From NCBI RefSeq assembly GCF_001645385.1, contig NZ_LVHI01000038.1, positions 60,162 to 124,161 of the forward strand: a stretch of 64,000 nt of DNA. The letters are read 5' to 3'. Positions 41,628 through 49,236 of the stretch are shown here, one piece after another. Each line of letters begins with the position of its first letter. Positions within the stretch are counted from its first letter, which is position 1. Position numbers and translations under genes: made by a program. The DNA comes from Rhodococcoides kyotonense. Its GTDB lineage: Bacteria; Actinomycetota; Actinomycetes; Mycobacteriales; Mycobacteriaceae. The notes below the pieces were generated by a model that saw only the letters and a list, made by a program, of their open reading frames with translations, made no database searches and was not told the DNA's origin.

Positions 41628-42557
41628 ATGACGACATCGATTGCCGCATCGACCGATCAGCGTGAGCGCTTCTACCGGCTTGTTCCGGAGCTGCTGGCCG
41701 AAGACGATCGGCTCGCGCTGGTGCTCGCCGAGATCGGCGTCGGATACGTCGACCCGTTCCTGACGGACGACGTTCGGGCGCGAGTGGTGAATGTCGGTAT
41801 CCGCGAACAACTTTCGATTTCCCTGGCGGGCGGTATGGCGCTGGCCGGGATGCGGCCCATCGTGCACACGTTTCCGCCGTTCCTTGTCGAGCGACCTTTC
41901 GAGCAGGTGAAGCTCGATCTCGGCCATCAAGGCGTCGGCGCCGTACTCGTCAGTGCGGGCGGTTCGTACGGCATGGCGTCCGGTGGGCAGACGCATTTCG
42001 GCCATCGCGACGTCGCGGTGCTCGACACCCTGGATGGGTGGACGATCGACGTCCCCGGCACGGCCGACGAGGCGGAGGATGCGCTGCGTCGAGCGGTTCG
42101 ATCGGATGACCGCGTCTATCTGCGGCTCGACAGCACATCCAATCGCCGACGCTACTCCGACGGCCCCGGCTTCACCGTGCTCCGGCGAGGCAGCTCGGGG
42201 ACGGTCGTCGCGGTGGGACCGATGGCGGACAACACGCTCGATGCCGTCGAACTCCGAGACGTCACGGTTCTGTACGCCGACACCGTTCGGCCGTTCGACG
42301 CGGCAACCCTCGTGTCCACGCTGACGCATCCCGACGTGGCGATCGTGGAGCCGTATCTGGCGGGGACGTCGGTGCCGTACGTGTCCGACGCGTTGTCCCA
42401 CGTCCCCCACCGAGTACTCGGCCTGGGTGTGGGGCGGGAGGAACTGCGCCGATACGGCTCGCCGAAAAACCATGAACGGGCACACGGACTCGATGTTGAC
42501 GGTCTCCGGAACTCGCTGAACGAATTCTTCGGATCCACGCCCCGTTTCGGGGGCTGA
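41628..42557 (+). CDS. Transketolase, C-terminal (pyrimidine-binding) subunit
   Basis: This 309-residue subunit covers the pyrimidine-binding and C-terminal domains. The glutamate that activates ThDP is in VVNVGIREQLSISLAGGMAL; GGSYGMASGGQTHFGHRDVA follows. It starts 3 bases after the N-terminal subunit and almost certainly forms a heteromer with it. A usual actinobacterial chromosome also has a full-length transketolase for the pentose phosphate pathway; this pair is probably an extra, inducible one. Confidence 0.88.
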   Translation: MTTSIAASTDQRERFYRLVPELLAEDDRLALVLAEIGVGYVDPFLTDDVRARVVNVGIREQLSISLAGGMALAGMRPIVHTFPPFLVERPFEQVKLDLGHQGVGAVLVSAGGSYGMASGGQTHFGHRDVAVLDTLDGWTIDVPGTADEAEDALRRAVRSDDRVYLRLDSTSNRRRYSDGPGFTVLRRGSSGTVVAVGPMADNTLDAVELRDVTVLYADTVRPFDAATLVSTLTHPDVAIVEPYLAGTSVPYVSDALSHVPHRVLGLGVGREELRRYGSPKNHERAHGLDVDGLRNSLNEFFGSTPRFGG

Positions 42558-42678
42558 AACAGGACGGTTCGGCATCGAATGTCCAGGTCAACCGACCTGG
42601 ATCGCCTTGAAACACGTGCTGTGGTGTTGTTCACTGGTCGGGTACGGAAGAGGTCGTACGAACAGTGGTCGGGGGACG

Positions 42679-42951
42679 ATGAACAGAGCAGTCGAGCATT
42701 CGTGGCACGAGAACACGTGGCGCGACGGGGACACCGTTGTCGCCGTCCGCGATCTGGGCAAACGATCGTGGTGCAGTGGCGTACCGGCGGGTTCGGTAGG
42801 TGTCGTCGTCGACATCGACTGGCTCGGAGACCTACGCGTGGTGTTCACCATCGACGACTGGCTCGCGGGCCGGACCATGGTGGAGAAGGTGGTTCCCGTG
42901 TGCGACGTTCGTCAGGTTCGCCCGTACGAACGTCGCCTCTCGGAAGCGTGA
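42679..42951 (+). CDS. Small protein, SH3/KOW-like
   Basis: The 90-residue product has a beta-rich segment GDTVVAVRDLG, SGVPAGSVGVVVDIDWLGD and LRVVFTIDDWL, which resembles the small SH3-like barrels of DUF4314-type proteins. GTCGGGGGACG lies directly before the ATG at 42679. Function is unknown. It is 121 bases after the transketolase genes and might share their transcript. It is 3 bases from the stop of the convergent acidic ORF. Confidence 0.6.
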   Translation: MNRAVEHSWHENTWRDGDTVVAVRDLGKRSWCSGVPAGSVGVVVDIDWLGDLRVVFTIDDWLAGRTMVEKVVPVCDVRQVRPYERRLSEA

Positions 42952-42954
42952 GTT

Positions 42955-43146
42955 CTACTCGGTTTTGGTAGCAGGGCCGTCGGGCGTCGCGCCGCCTTCG
43001 CCGGACCAATCTCCGGAATCGGTTCCTTCCGCGGGATCGGATTGAACGTCTGATTCGGCGGTGTCCGCGCCTTGCTCGGTGTCCACCGTGCTGGGATCGG
43101 CCGAGTCCGCCTGCTCGTCGGGATGCGTGTGATCGGTGTCGGTCAT
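42955..43146 (-). CDS. Small acidic low-complexity protein
   Basis: The 63-residue frame encodes a hydrophilic Asp/Glu/Ser/Thr-rich chain (MTDTDHTHPDEQADSADPST, then more of the same) without hydrophobic core. It could be an intrinsically disordered protein. No Shine-Dalgarno is clear. It fills an otherwise empty gap between two convergent genes; comparative evidence would be needed to be sure it is expressed. Confidence 0.4.
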   Translation of the reverse strand: MTDTDHTHPDEQADSADPSTVDTEQGADTAESDVQSDPAEGTDSGDWSGEGGATPDGPATKTE

Positions 43147-43175
43147 GTCCGGCACATACCCAAGAAATTCGATTG

Positions 43176-44810
43176 TCAACCGGCGACGACGCCGCGCAAC
43201 CGCTCGGTGTCTGCGGCCGTCCATCCCTCGGGCTGCAGAATTGCGGCCCAGAGGTCGACGGCGTCCTCGCCGTAGTTGTGTCCGTGCCCCTGGGGGACGT
43301 CCGTGGAGAACACCATGTCGAACGTCGTCTGCCAGAACGTGACGAACGGGAACCACCGAACTCCTGGGTCGACGTCGTAGCCGCGCGGTTCTCGCAACCA
43401 ATCAGGTTGATGCAGAACGAGGTTCGGTGACCACCAGGTGATGGGGTCCGACGCATGCTGCCAATAGACGACGCGCGGGTTCGCCCACGGTGTACCGATG
43501 TCCAGATCGGCAGGCCGGCCGGCGAATCGAACGTGCTGGCCGTCGGCGACGACGGGAAGAATCTCCCGCGATCCGGGGTCGCGATCTGCGGTGATCTGCG
43601 ACCACTGCTCCGTGAAGTTCGGGCTGCCGACCCAAAGTGTGCCGTCGGTCCGTGCGACCATGTCCCGGGCACCGCCGAACGCATCCTGACCGCCGTACGA
43701 ACCGAGGCTCTCGCCGAATGCGACCAACCTGGGACGTGCGTCTTCCGAGAGTTCGGCGACGGCATCGTAGACGCGGTCGAACAACGCGCGCCCCGCCTCG
43801 CGCGGTGAATCGCGATCGACGAGAAAGGCAATGGGACTCGGCAGGAACGAGTACTGCATCGACGCGATTGCAGTATCGCCGCCGTACATGTACTCGAGCG
43901 ACCCGGCGACGGATTCGTTGACCCAGCCGCGGCCCGTCGTCGTCGCGACGGCTAACACTGCGCGGTCGAATGCCCCCGTTCGTTTCAGTTCTGCGACGAC
44001 TCTGTCTGCGGCGTCGGCTATCGAATCGGCCTCTGCAGCACCGACGTAGGCGCGAATCGGAGTCAGGGCCGCAGTGCCGGTGAACTTCTCGATGTCCTCC
44101 GCCGACGGTCCCGACGACACGAACCGCCGTCCCTCCTTGCCGAGCGAATCCCAGTCCTCGTTCGATTGGGGTGAACCAGACTTCTCCGGCGCCGTGGGTT
44201 GTTCGACGCCGGGGTGGTTGGCCTCGTCGGAAATCTTGGACGCGCTCGTGATGGAGGCGATGAGGACATTGTCGACGACTCCGTTCAGGACGAGCAGTGT
44301 CAGCAGCGCCACGGCCGCCACACCGATCACCTTGGCGATCGGGATGGGTACGAAACGGGTGCACAGCGCAACAAGTTTCCGGGCGCACCAGCGTAATCCG
44401 CGCGCGAATGCCAGCAAGAGCGTCGAGACGGCGACTGCCACCAGCAGAACGCCGAGATACAGGGCCCGCGCCGGATCGTCGATCTCGACGAGCTTCCGGA
44501 CTATTTCCTGCCACCACGATCCGAGAACGAGGAACAGCGGAACGACGACGGCCGCGGTCGCGCCGAGTAGCCACCATCCGGTACGTTTCGTCCCGTCCGA
44601 CCACCGGGGTTTCAACCCGCATGCACGTCCGATCCAGATCAGCAGGCAGCCGAGCCCGTAGCCTGTCGCCACACTGATTCCGGTGGCGACGCCCTGGAGG
44701 TACCAGACACGGGGTAGCAGAGACGGCGTCATGGAGAACGTGAAGAACACGACTGCGAGGAACAGCGCGGCAGGTTCGAGCCGTGCGAAGTACCGCCGCA
44801 GGGTACGCAT
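43176..44810 (-). CDS. Membrane-anchored alpha/beta hydrolase (DUF2319/Abhydrolase_9)
   Basis: The 544-residue protein has an N-terminal membrane part of about four to five helices (about residues 15-195) and a C-terminal alpha/beta hydrolase domain with the elbow FGESLGSYGGQDAF (G-x-S-x-G) and late His in PQGHGHNYG. It resembles mycobacterial Rv1069c-type proteins, whose substrate is unknown. The start at 44810 (MRTLRRYFARLEP) is preferred over an upstream frame. It lies 16 bases after the metallo-beta-lactamase-fold gene in the same direction, so the two may be cotranscribed. Confidence 0.87.
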   Translation of the reverse strand: MRTLRRYFARLEPAALFLAVVFFTFSMTPSLLPRVWYLQGVATGISVATGYGLGCLLIWIGRACGLKPRWSDGTKRTGWWLLGATAAVVVPLFLVLGSWWQEIVRKLVEIDDPARALYLGVLLVAVAVSTLLLAFARGLRWCARKLVALCTRFVPIPIAKVIGVAAVALLTLLVLNGVVDNVLIASITSASKISDEANHPGVEQPTAPEKSGSPQSNEDWDSLGKEGRRFVSSGPSAEDIEKFTGTAALTPIRAYVGAAEADSIADAADRVVAELKRTGAFDRAVLAVATTTGRGWVNESVAGSLEYMYGGDTAIASMQYSFLPSPIAFLVDRDSPREAGRALFDRVYDAVAELSEDARPRLVAFGESLGSYGGQDAFGGARDMVARTDGTLWVGSPNFTEQWSQITADRDPGSREILPVVADGQHVRFAGRPADLDIGTPWANPRVVYWQHASDPITWWSPNLVLHQPDWLREPRGYDVDPGVRWFPFVTFWQTTFDMVFSTDVPQGHGHNYGEDAVDLWAAILQPEGWTAADTERLRGVVAG

Positions 44811-44826
44811 CGTCACATAGTAATGT

Positions 44827-45651
44827 TCAGACGTCGGTCGAAACTCCGATGTGGTCGAAATACCGTCGCGCCGAGCGGAACACCGCGTCGTGCGCGTCGC
44901 GAGTGATGATCCGGTTCCACCAGGCTCCGTAGAGCGAGCCGAAGTCGAAGGGACGCACGAGCTCGACGGCACGCCGAATCGTGTCCGGATGCTCGGGGAT
45001 CAGATTGGGGTAGCTGTACATGAAGCCGACCCACCGACGGTCGGCGACGACGGTGAAGATGTCGCCGGCGCACAGCGCACCTCGGCCGTCGATGCCGTCG
45101 GCCCAGTGCATGACGGTGCCGCCGGCGAAGTGGACACCCGCGTTGATCAGAGTGAGTCCGGGGAGGATTTCTCTCGCGTCTCCCGACCACAGGACGACGT
45201 TGTCGCGGCGGGGCACCCATGGCGCGTCGCGCTCGTGCACGTAGATGGGGGCGTCGCCGAACGCGCGACTCCACTCGACCATGGAGCTGTAGTAGTGCGG
45301 GTGCGACAACGCGATGGCGGAGATGCCGCCGAGTTCGGTGACCCGCTGCACGGCCGCGTCGTCGATGTACGAGATCGAGTCCCACAGCACGTTTCCGCCG
45401 GGGCCGGGAATCAACAGCGCGCGCTGGCCGATGGCGAAGTCGGGTGCCGTCGCCAGCCCCCACAACCCGGGAACTTCCTCGTGGATGTCGACGGTGTACC
45501 CGTCGCGCCGCAGCTCTGCGAGGGACGTCCACTGCTGGCCGTCGTAGCCGACGTATTGCCGCTCGTCCTCGCAGATCGGGCACTGCGCACGGTCGGCGTC
45601 CAGCGGATACTGGACGCCGCACGTGACGCAGATGGGGAGATCGTTCCCCAT
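44827..45651 (-). CDS. Metallo-beta-lactamase-fold hydrolase with N-terminal zinc ribbon
   Basis: The 274-residue protein has an N-terminal zinc ribbon with C8xxC11 and C24xxC27, then an MBL domain from about residue 45. The usual HxHxDH motif reads SHPHYYSSMVEW, so the two first His are kept but the D and last H are not; metal binding may be by other residues such as D and H in GTVMHWADGIDG and CAGDIF. Relatives hydrolyse thioesters, lactones or phosphodiesters; the substrate is unknown. It precedes the membrane hydrolase gene. Confidence 0.83.
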   Translation of the reverse strand: MGNDLPICVTCGVQYPLDADRAQCPICEDERQYVGYDGQQWTSLAELRRDGYTVDIHEEVPGLWGLATAPDFAIGQRALLIPGPGGNVLWDSISYIDDAAVQRVTELGGISAIALSHPHYYSSMVEWSRAFGDAPIYVHERDAPWVPRRDNVVLWSGDAREILPGLTLINAGVHFAGGTVMHWADGIDGRGALCAGDIFTVVADRRWVGFMYSYPNLIPEHPDTIRRAVELVRPFDFGSLYGAWWNRIITRDAHDAVFRSARRYFDHIGVSTDV

Positions 45652-45664
45652 GATCGCTCCGATA

Positions 45665-45769
45665 TCAGAGACCGAAGGGGAGAACTCCCGGAGCCAGCTC
45701 GAAGCCGCTGCTGCCGGCCGAGATGGATCCGACGCTGCCGAGGATGAGGTTGATGAAGTTCGTGATCAT
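45665..45769 (-). CDS. Candidate 34-residue protein
   Basis: A short frame encodes MITNFINLILGSVGSISAGS then SGFELAPGVLPFGL: an amphipathic helix, a Ser/Gly turn and a Pro/Phe tail. It lies directly upstream of the MBL-fold gene in the same direction. AAGGA is some 10 bases before the ATG. Mycolata contain many 30-50-residue hydrophobic peptides, some acting as channels, but no match is claimed. It may simply be chance. Confidence 0.35.
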   Translation of the reverse strand: MITNFINLILGSVGSISAGSSGFELAPGVLPFGL

Positions 45770-45906
45770 GCGGAGGTAGTCCTTACGTTACGTGTGCGGT
45801 GAACCTGGTCGAGGGTACCGGCGCCGTCGTCGAATGGGCAGCCCGTGTTGCCTGTGACTTGGCTGCGAATCCGTGCCACGCGTTCTCCGCGCGCGTTCCA
45901 GCGGCA

Positions 45907-45944
45907 GCGCAGGTTGCACCGTGCGCGTTCGCTGCAACCTGCGC
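45907..45944. repeat. Perfect 12-base inverted repeat, GCGCAGGTTGCA
   Basis: GCGCAGGTTGCA (45907-45918) and TGCAACCTGCGC (45933-45944) form a perfect stem around 14 bases, 37 bases before the GDSL lipoprotein gene. The same core occurs at 63973-63984, and near-copies (GCGCGGGTTGCA) occur in the 91-base tandem repeat before dnaB. It may be an interspersed repeat or an RNA structure. Confidence 0.6.
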
Positions 45945-45980
45945 GGTGGTGCCAATTCGCATCGGTAGCCTGGGAGAATC

Positions 45981-46841
45981 ATGCGTCGCGCAGCGGTAGG
46001 ACTTCTGGCAGGACTCGTACTGGTCGGGTGCAGTGCCGAGCAGGAATCGGGCGCGTCGGCCCCGACCCCTCCGGCGATCGACTACGTCGCACTCGGAGAT
46101 TCCGCTGCGTCGGGACCTCTCATTCCGAATTCGACCGGGACGCCCGGCTGCTTGCAATCCGATGCGAACTATCCCCATGTTCTGGCTCGGCTGATCGATG
46201 CGGCGACGTTCGTCGACGTGTCCTGCTCGGGTGCGCGGTCGGAGAACATCACGGTCACCCCGCAGCAGACCAACAGCGGTTCGATCCCGATTCAGCTCCA
46301 CGCCCTGTCCCAGGACACGGACCTCGTCACGATCACCATCGGCGGTAACGACGTCGACCTGGTCGCGGCCGCGCGCGGATGCGTGAACTTCTCTCCCGAG
46401 CCGAACGGGGAGTCGTGCGCCGACGCGCTCACGGCAGGCGGCAACGACCGCATCGCCGACGCCATCGCCGCTGCCGCACCGAAGTGGGGTGACGTGCTGG
46501 ACGCGATCGCCGACCGAGCTCCGAATGCGGAGATCGTCGTCGTCGGCTACGGCACGTACGTCCAGCCCGGTGGTTGTTACGGCACCCAGCCCGTGTGGGC
46601 GCGGGATGCGGACTACCTGCAGGCGAGCGTCGATCGATTGAACGACGCCCTCGCCGCCAAGGCCCGGTCTCACGACGCGGAATTCGTCGACGTCCGGCCC
46701 GTCAGCGTGGGTCACGACGCGTGTGCGGCTCCCGATCAGCGCTATCTCGAAGGCGTCGTGCCGGCGAATCCGGCTGCGCCCCTGCACCCCACCGCGGCAG
46801 GGATGGAGGCGTTCGCCCAGGTGATTGCGGCCATGCGCTGA
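45981..46841 (+). CDS. SGNH/GDSL-family lipase-like lipoprotein
   Basis: The 286-residue precursor has a lipoprotein signal ending LVLVGC (Cys17). The SGNH blocks are clear: GDSAASG with Ser41, the Gly near SENITVT, GGNDVD, and the catalytic His near residue 269 in LHPTAAGM. Such exported serine hydrolases cleave acyl or acetyl esters of lipids or polysaccharides; this one would sit on the outer face of the membrane. It starts 37 bases after an inverted-repeat element. Confidence 0.9.
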   Translation: MRRAAVGLLAGLVLVGCSAEQESGASAPTPPAIDYVALGDSAASGPLIPNSTGTPGCLQSDANYPHVLARLIDAATFVDVSCSGARSENITVTPQQTNSGSIPIQLHALSQDTDLVTITIGGNDVDLVAAARGCVNFSPEPNGESCADALTAGGNDRIADAIAAAAPKWGDVLDAIADRAPNAEIVVVGYGTYVQPGGCYGTQPVWARDADYLQASVDRLNDALAAKARSHDAEFVDVRPVSVGHDACAAPDQRYLEGVVPANPAAPLHPTAAGMEAFAQVIAAMR

Positions 46842-46907
46842 CGCACCCGTCCACGATCGTGAAACTGGCCCGATACAACGGGTCCGAACACTGTCATCGT
46901 CGATGGC

Positions 46908-47543
46908 ATGGTGACGACGACTGCGGTGATGGGTGTGTTCGCTGTCGCGCTGGCGATGGTGCTCACTCCTGGGCCGAACATGGTGTATCTGGTGTCCCGC
47001 AGCATCTCTCAGGGCCGGAACGCGGGACTCGTGTCGCTCGGCGGCGTCGCGCTCGGGTTGGTGGTGTACGTGGTGGCCACCAACCTCGGTTTGGCGGCGG
47101 TGTTCGTTGCTGTTCCCGCGCTGTACACGGCCATCAAGATCGCCGGAGCGTGTTATCTGTTGTGGCTGGCCGTGTCGGCGATTCGAGGATCGACGACGGT
47201 CTTCGAAGTGTCGGGGCTGCAGCAGGATTCGAACCACCGATTGTTCACGATGGGGTTGGTGACGAATCTGCTGAACCCCAAGATGGCCGTCATGTACATC
47301 TCGATCATTCCGCAGTTCGTGAATCCTGCTGCCGGACATGTGTTCGTGCAGGGCGTCGTGCTCGGCGGAGTGCAGATTCTCGTCGCGGTGACGATCAATG
47401 CACTGATCGTGCTGGGCGCGGGCACGATCGCGCAGTTCCTGGCGGTCCGACCGACGTGGGCGCGGATTCAGCGGTACGTGATGGGAACGGTGCTCGGCCT
47501 CCTTGCCGTTCGTCTGTGCGCTGACGCACCCGTGCGTGCATAG
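46908..47543 (+). CDS. LysE/RhtB-type amino acid exporter
   Basis: The 211-residue protein has about six transmembrane segments and the RhtB signature MVLTPGPNMVYLVSRSISQG near the N-terminus. Family members export amino acids or related metabolites and relieve internal excess. The substrate is unknown. It is convergent with the allophanate hydrolase gene, separated by 10 bases inside a large inverted repeat. Confidence 0.9.
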   Translation: MVTTTAVMGVFAVALAMVLTPGPNMVYLVSRSISQGRNAGLVSLGGVALGLVVYVVATNLGLAAVFVAVPALYTAIKIAGACYLLWLAVSAIRGSTTVFEVSGLQQDSNHRLFTMGLVTNLLNPKMAVMYISIIPQFVNPAAGHVFVQGVVLGGVQILVAVTINALIVLGAGTIAQFLAVRPTWARIQRYVMGTVLGLLAVRLCADAPVRA

Positions 47544-47578
47544 TTGGCCTGGGCTACGACTTTCCGCGCACGGGTGCG
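47525..47578. terminator. Long hairpin spanning the LysE and allophanate hydrolase stops
   Basis: CGCACCCGTGCG (47525-47536) and CGCACGGGTGCG (47567-47578) form a perfect 12-base stem around 30 bases that hold both stop codons. The two genes are convergent, so this could end transcription from both sides or pair their mRNA ends. The stem is in the coding parts of both genes. Confidence 0.55.
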
Positions 47579-49236
47579 AAGCGCCACCCACCGAACTCGG
47601 TGATGTCGACGCCCGCCTCCCCTGCCTCGTACGAGCAACCGAATCCGGTGACCCAGCGGCCGTCGGACAGTTCGACCGACGTCAGCCCCATCGGTGCAGG
47701 CAGCCCGGCGAGGAACGTTCCGAGGCCCGCCGCGGACATCCGATACAGCTCGCCCGCGATGGGTGCACCGAGACCGGAACCGTGCCGTACGAGACCGGGT
47801 TTGGGCGGGGTGGTGCCGAGATCGACGAGTCGATACGCGTCGGACGTGCGTACCTCGCCGACGAAGCGCGCACCGCGGTCGGTCAGCTGGTGATGAAGGG
47901 GGAAGCCCTCGAGATGCGCACCGACGACCAGTAGATCGACACCCTCGTCGACGAGAACGGGTGCAGCACAATCGGACACCCGTGCGGCGACGTCGACGGC
48001 CACCTGGTCGGCGAAGCCGGGCACGACGACCATGACGCCGAACGGATGACCCTCCGTCGTCGGTGCGCCCGGAACGGCGACGGCGGCCATGTCCAACAGG
48101 TTGCAGAAGTTGGTGAACGTGCCGAGCCGGCGGTTGATGCCAACCGGATCCGCCTGCACCGCAGCGATGGTCGGATGTTCGGTCGTCGTCGGTAGGAGCA
48201 ATCCGTCGAACCCGTCGAGCAGTTCCGATGCCGTCCGCTTCGCGGAGGCGAGCACACCGAGTTCGTCGACGTAACGATGCGCAGCGGGCTGCGCGGCGTT
48301 CCGAACGATCTGTGCCACAGTCGGATCCGCGCTCTCCGGCTCACCCGAGAGGAATTCCCCGACCGCCGAGTAGCGCTGTGCGACGATCGCACCGTCGTAC
48401 AGCAGGACGGCAGCGCCCAGCAGTACGGAGATGTCGACCTCGACGTAGCTGATGCCCTTCAGCGACGCGAGCGTCCGGTCGAACGCCTCGCGGTACTCGG
48501 GGCTGAGTGCCGCGAGATCCTCCGCGCGGGGAACCGCCAGACGGGGTGTCGGCGACGCGGCCAGTCGGACGTCGGCAGGCCAGGTCCGACTGCGTGGGTC
48601 CGACGCGTCGTAACCGGTCATGACACGTGTTGCGCGCGTGGCGGTTTCGAGATCCGATGCGAGTACGGTGACGCAGTCGTAGTCCGCGCATGCAGGCACC
48701 ACGCCGGTCGTCGGGACGATGCCGAGCGTCGTCTTGATGCCGACGATTCCGTGGAACGCTGCCGGTACGCGTCCGGAACCTGCTGTGTCGGTGCCGATTC
48801 CGATGTCCACGATGCCGAGCGCCACGGCGGCCGCCGAGCCCGACGAGGATCCGCCCGACACCCGCTCGGGATCCCACGCGCACCGCACCGGACCGTACGG
48901 GCTGCGGGTGCCGACGAGACCGGTGGCGAACTGATCGAGATTCGTCTTCCCGAGAATCAGCGCGCCCTGCTGGACGAGTCGTGCGACGGCCGTTGCCGTC
49001 ACCTCGGGCGTGTACGCGAACTCGGGGCATGCCGCGGTCGTCGGCAAGCCTGCGACGTCGACGTTGTCCTTGACCGCCACGAGCATCCCGGCCAGCGGCA
49101 GGGTCGGGTCGACGGCGGCTGCGTCGGCCAGCACGTCGTCCTCGGGCCGGAGTGTGATCCAGACTTCGGGACGGTCGACCTCGGCAATGCGCTTGTACGC
49201 CCGACGCACCTTCTCGGCGATCTCATGCTGCAGCAT
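47554..49236 (-). CDS. atzF: Allophanate hydrolase
   Basis: This 560-residue amidase hydrolyses allophanate to ammonia and CO2. The amidase-signature triad is present: Lys56 in VAVKDNVD, cis-Ser130 in SGGSSSGSAA, and nucleophile Ser154 in DTAGSGRVPA. The C-terminal domain (about 440-555, LLVVGAHLEGFPLHHQLTD) is the AtzF type, which helps decarboxylate the product. It is the last gene of the operon; its ATG lies inside the end of the carboxyltransferase gene (14-base overlap). Confidence 0.95.
   Translation of the reverse strand: MLQHEIAEKVRRAYKRIAEVDRPEVWITLRPEDDVLADAAAVDPTLPLAGMLVAVKDNVDVAGLPTTAACPEFAYTPEVTATAVARLVQQGALILGKTNLDQFATGLVGTRSPYGPVRCAWDPERVSGGSSSGSAAAVALGIVDIGIGTDTAGSGRVPAAFHGIVGIKTTLGIVPTTGVVPACADYDCVTVLASDLETATRATRVMTGYDASDPRSRTWPADVRLAASPTPRLAVPRAEDLAALSPEYREAFDRTLASLKGISYVEVDISVLLGAAVLLYDGAIVAQRYSAVGEFLSGEPESADPTVAQIVRNAAQPAAHRYVDELGVLASAKRTASELLDGFDGLLLPTTTEHPTIAAVQADPVGINRRLGTFTNFCNLLDMAAVAVPGAPTTEGHPFGVMVVVPGFADQVAVDVAARVSDCAAPVLVDEGVDLLVVGAHLEGFPLHHQLTDRGARFVGEVRTSDAYRLVDLGTTPPKPGLVRHGSGLGAPIAGELYRMSAAGLGTFLAGLPAPMGLTSVELSDGRWVTGFGCSYEAGEAGVDITEFGGWRFAPVRGKS

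Noticed and set aside
42607..42951. Longer start for the SH3-like protein
   Set aside because: A GTCGGGGGACG site sits directly before the ATG at 42679; the upstream start has none.
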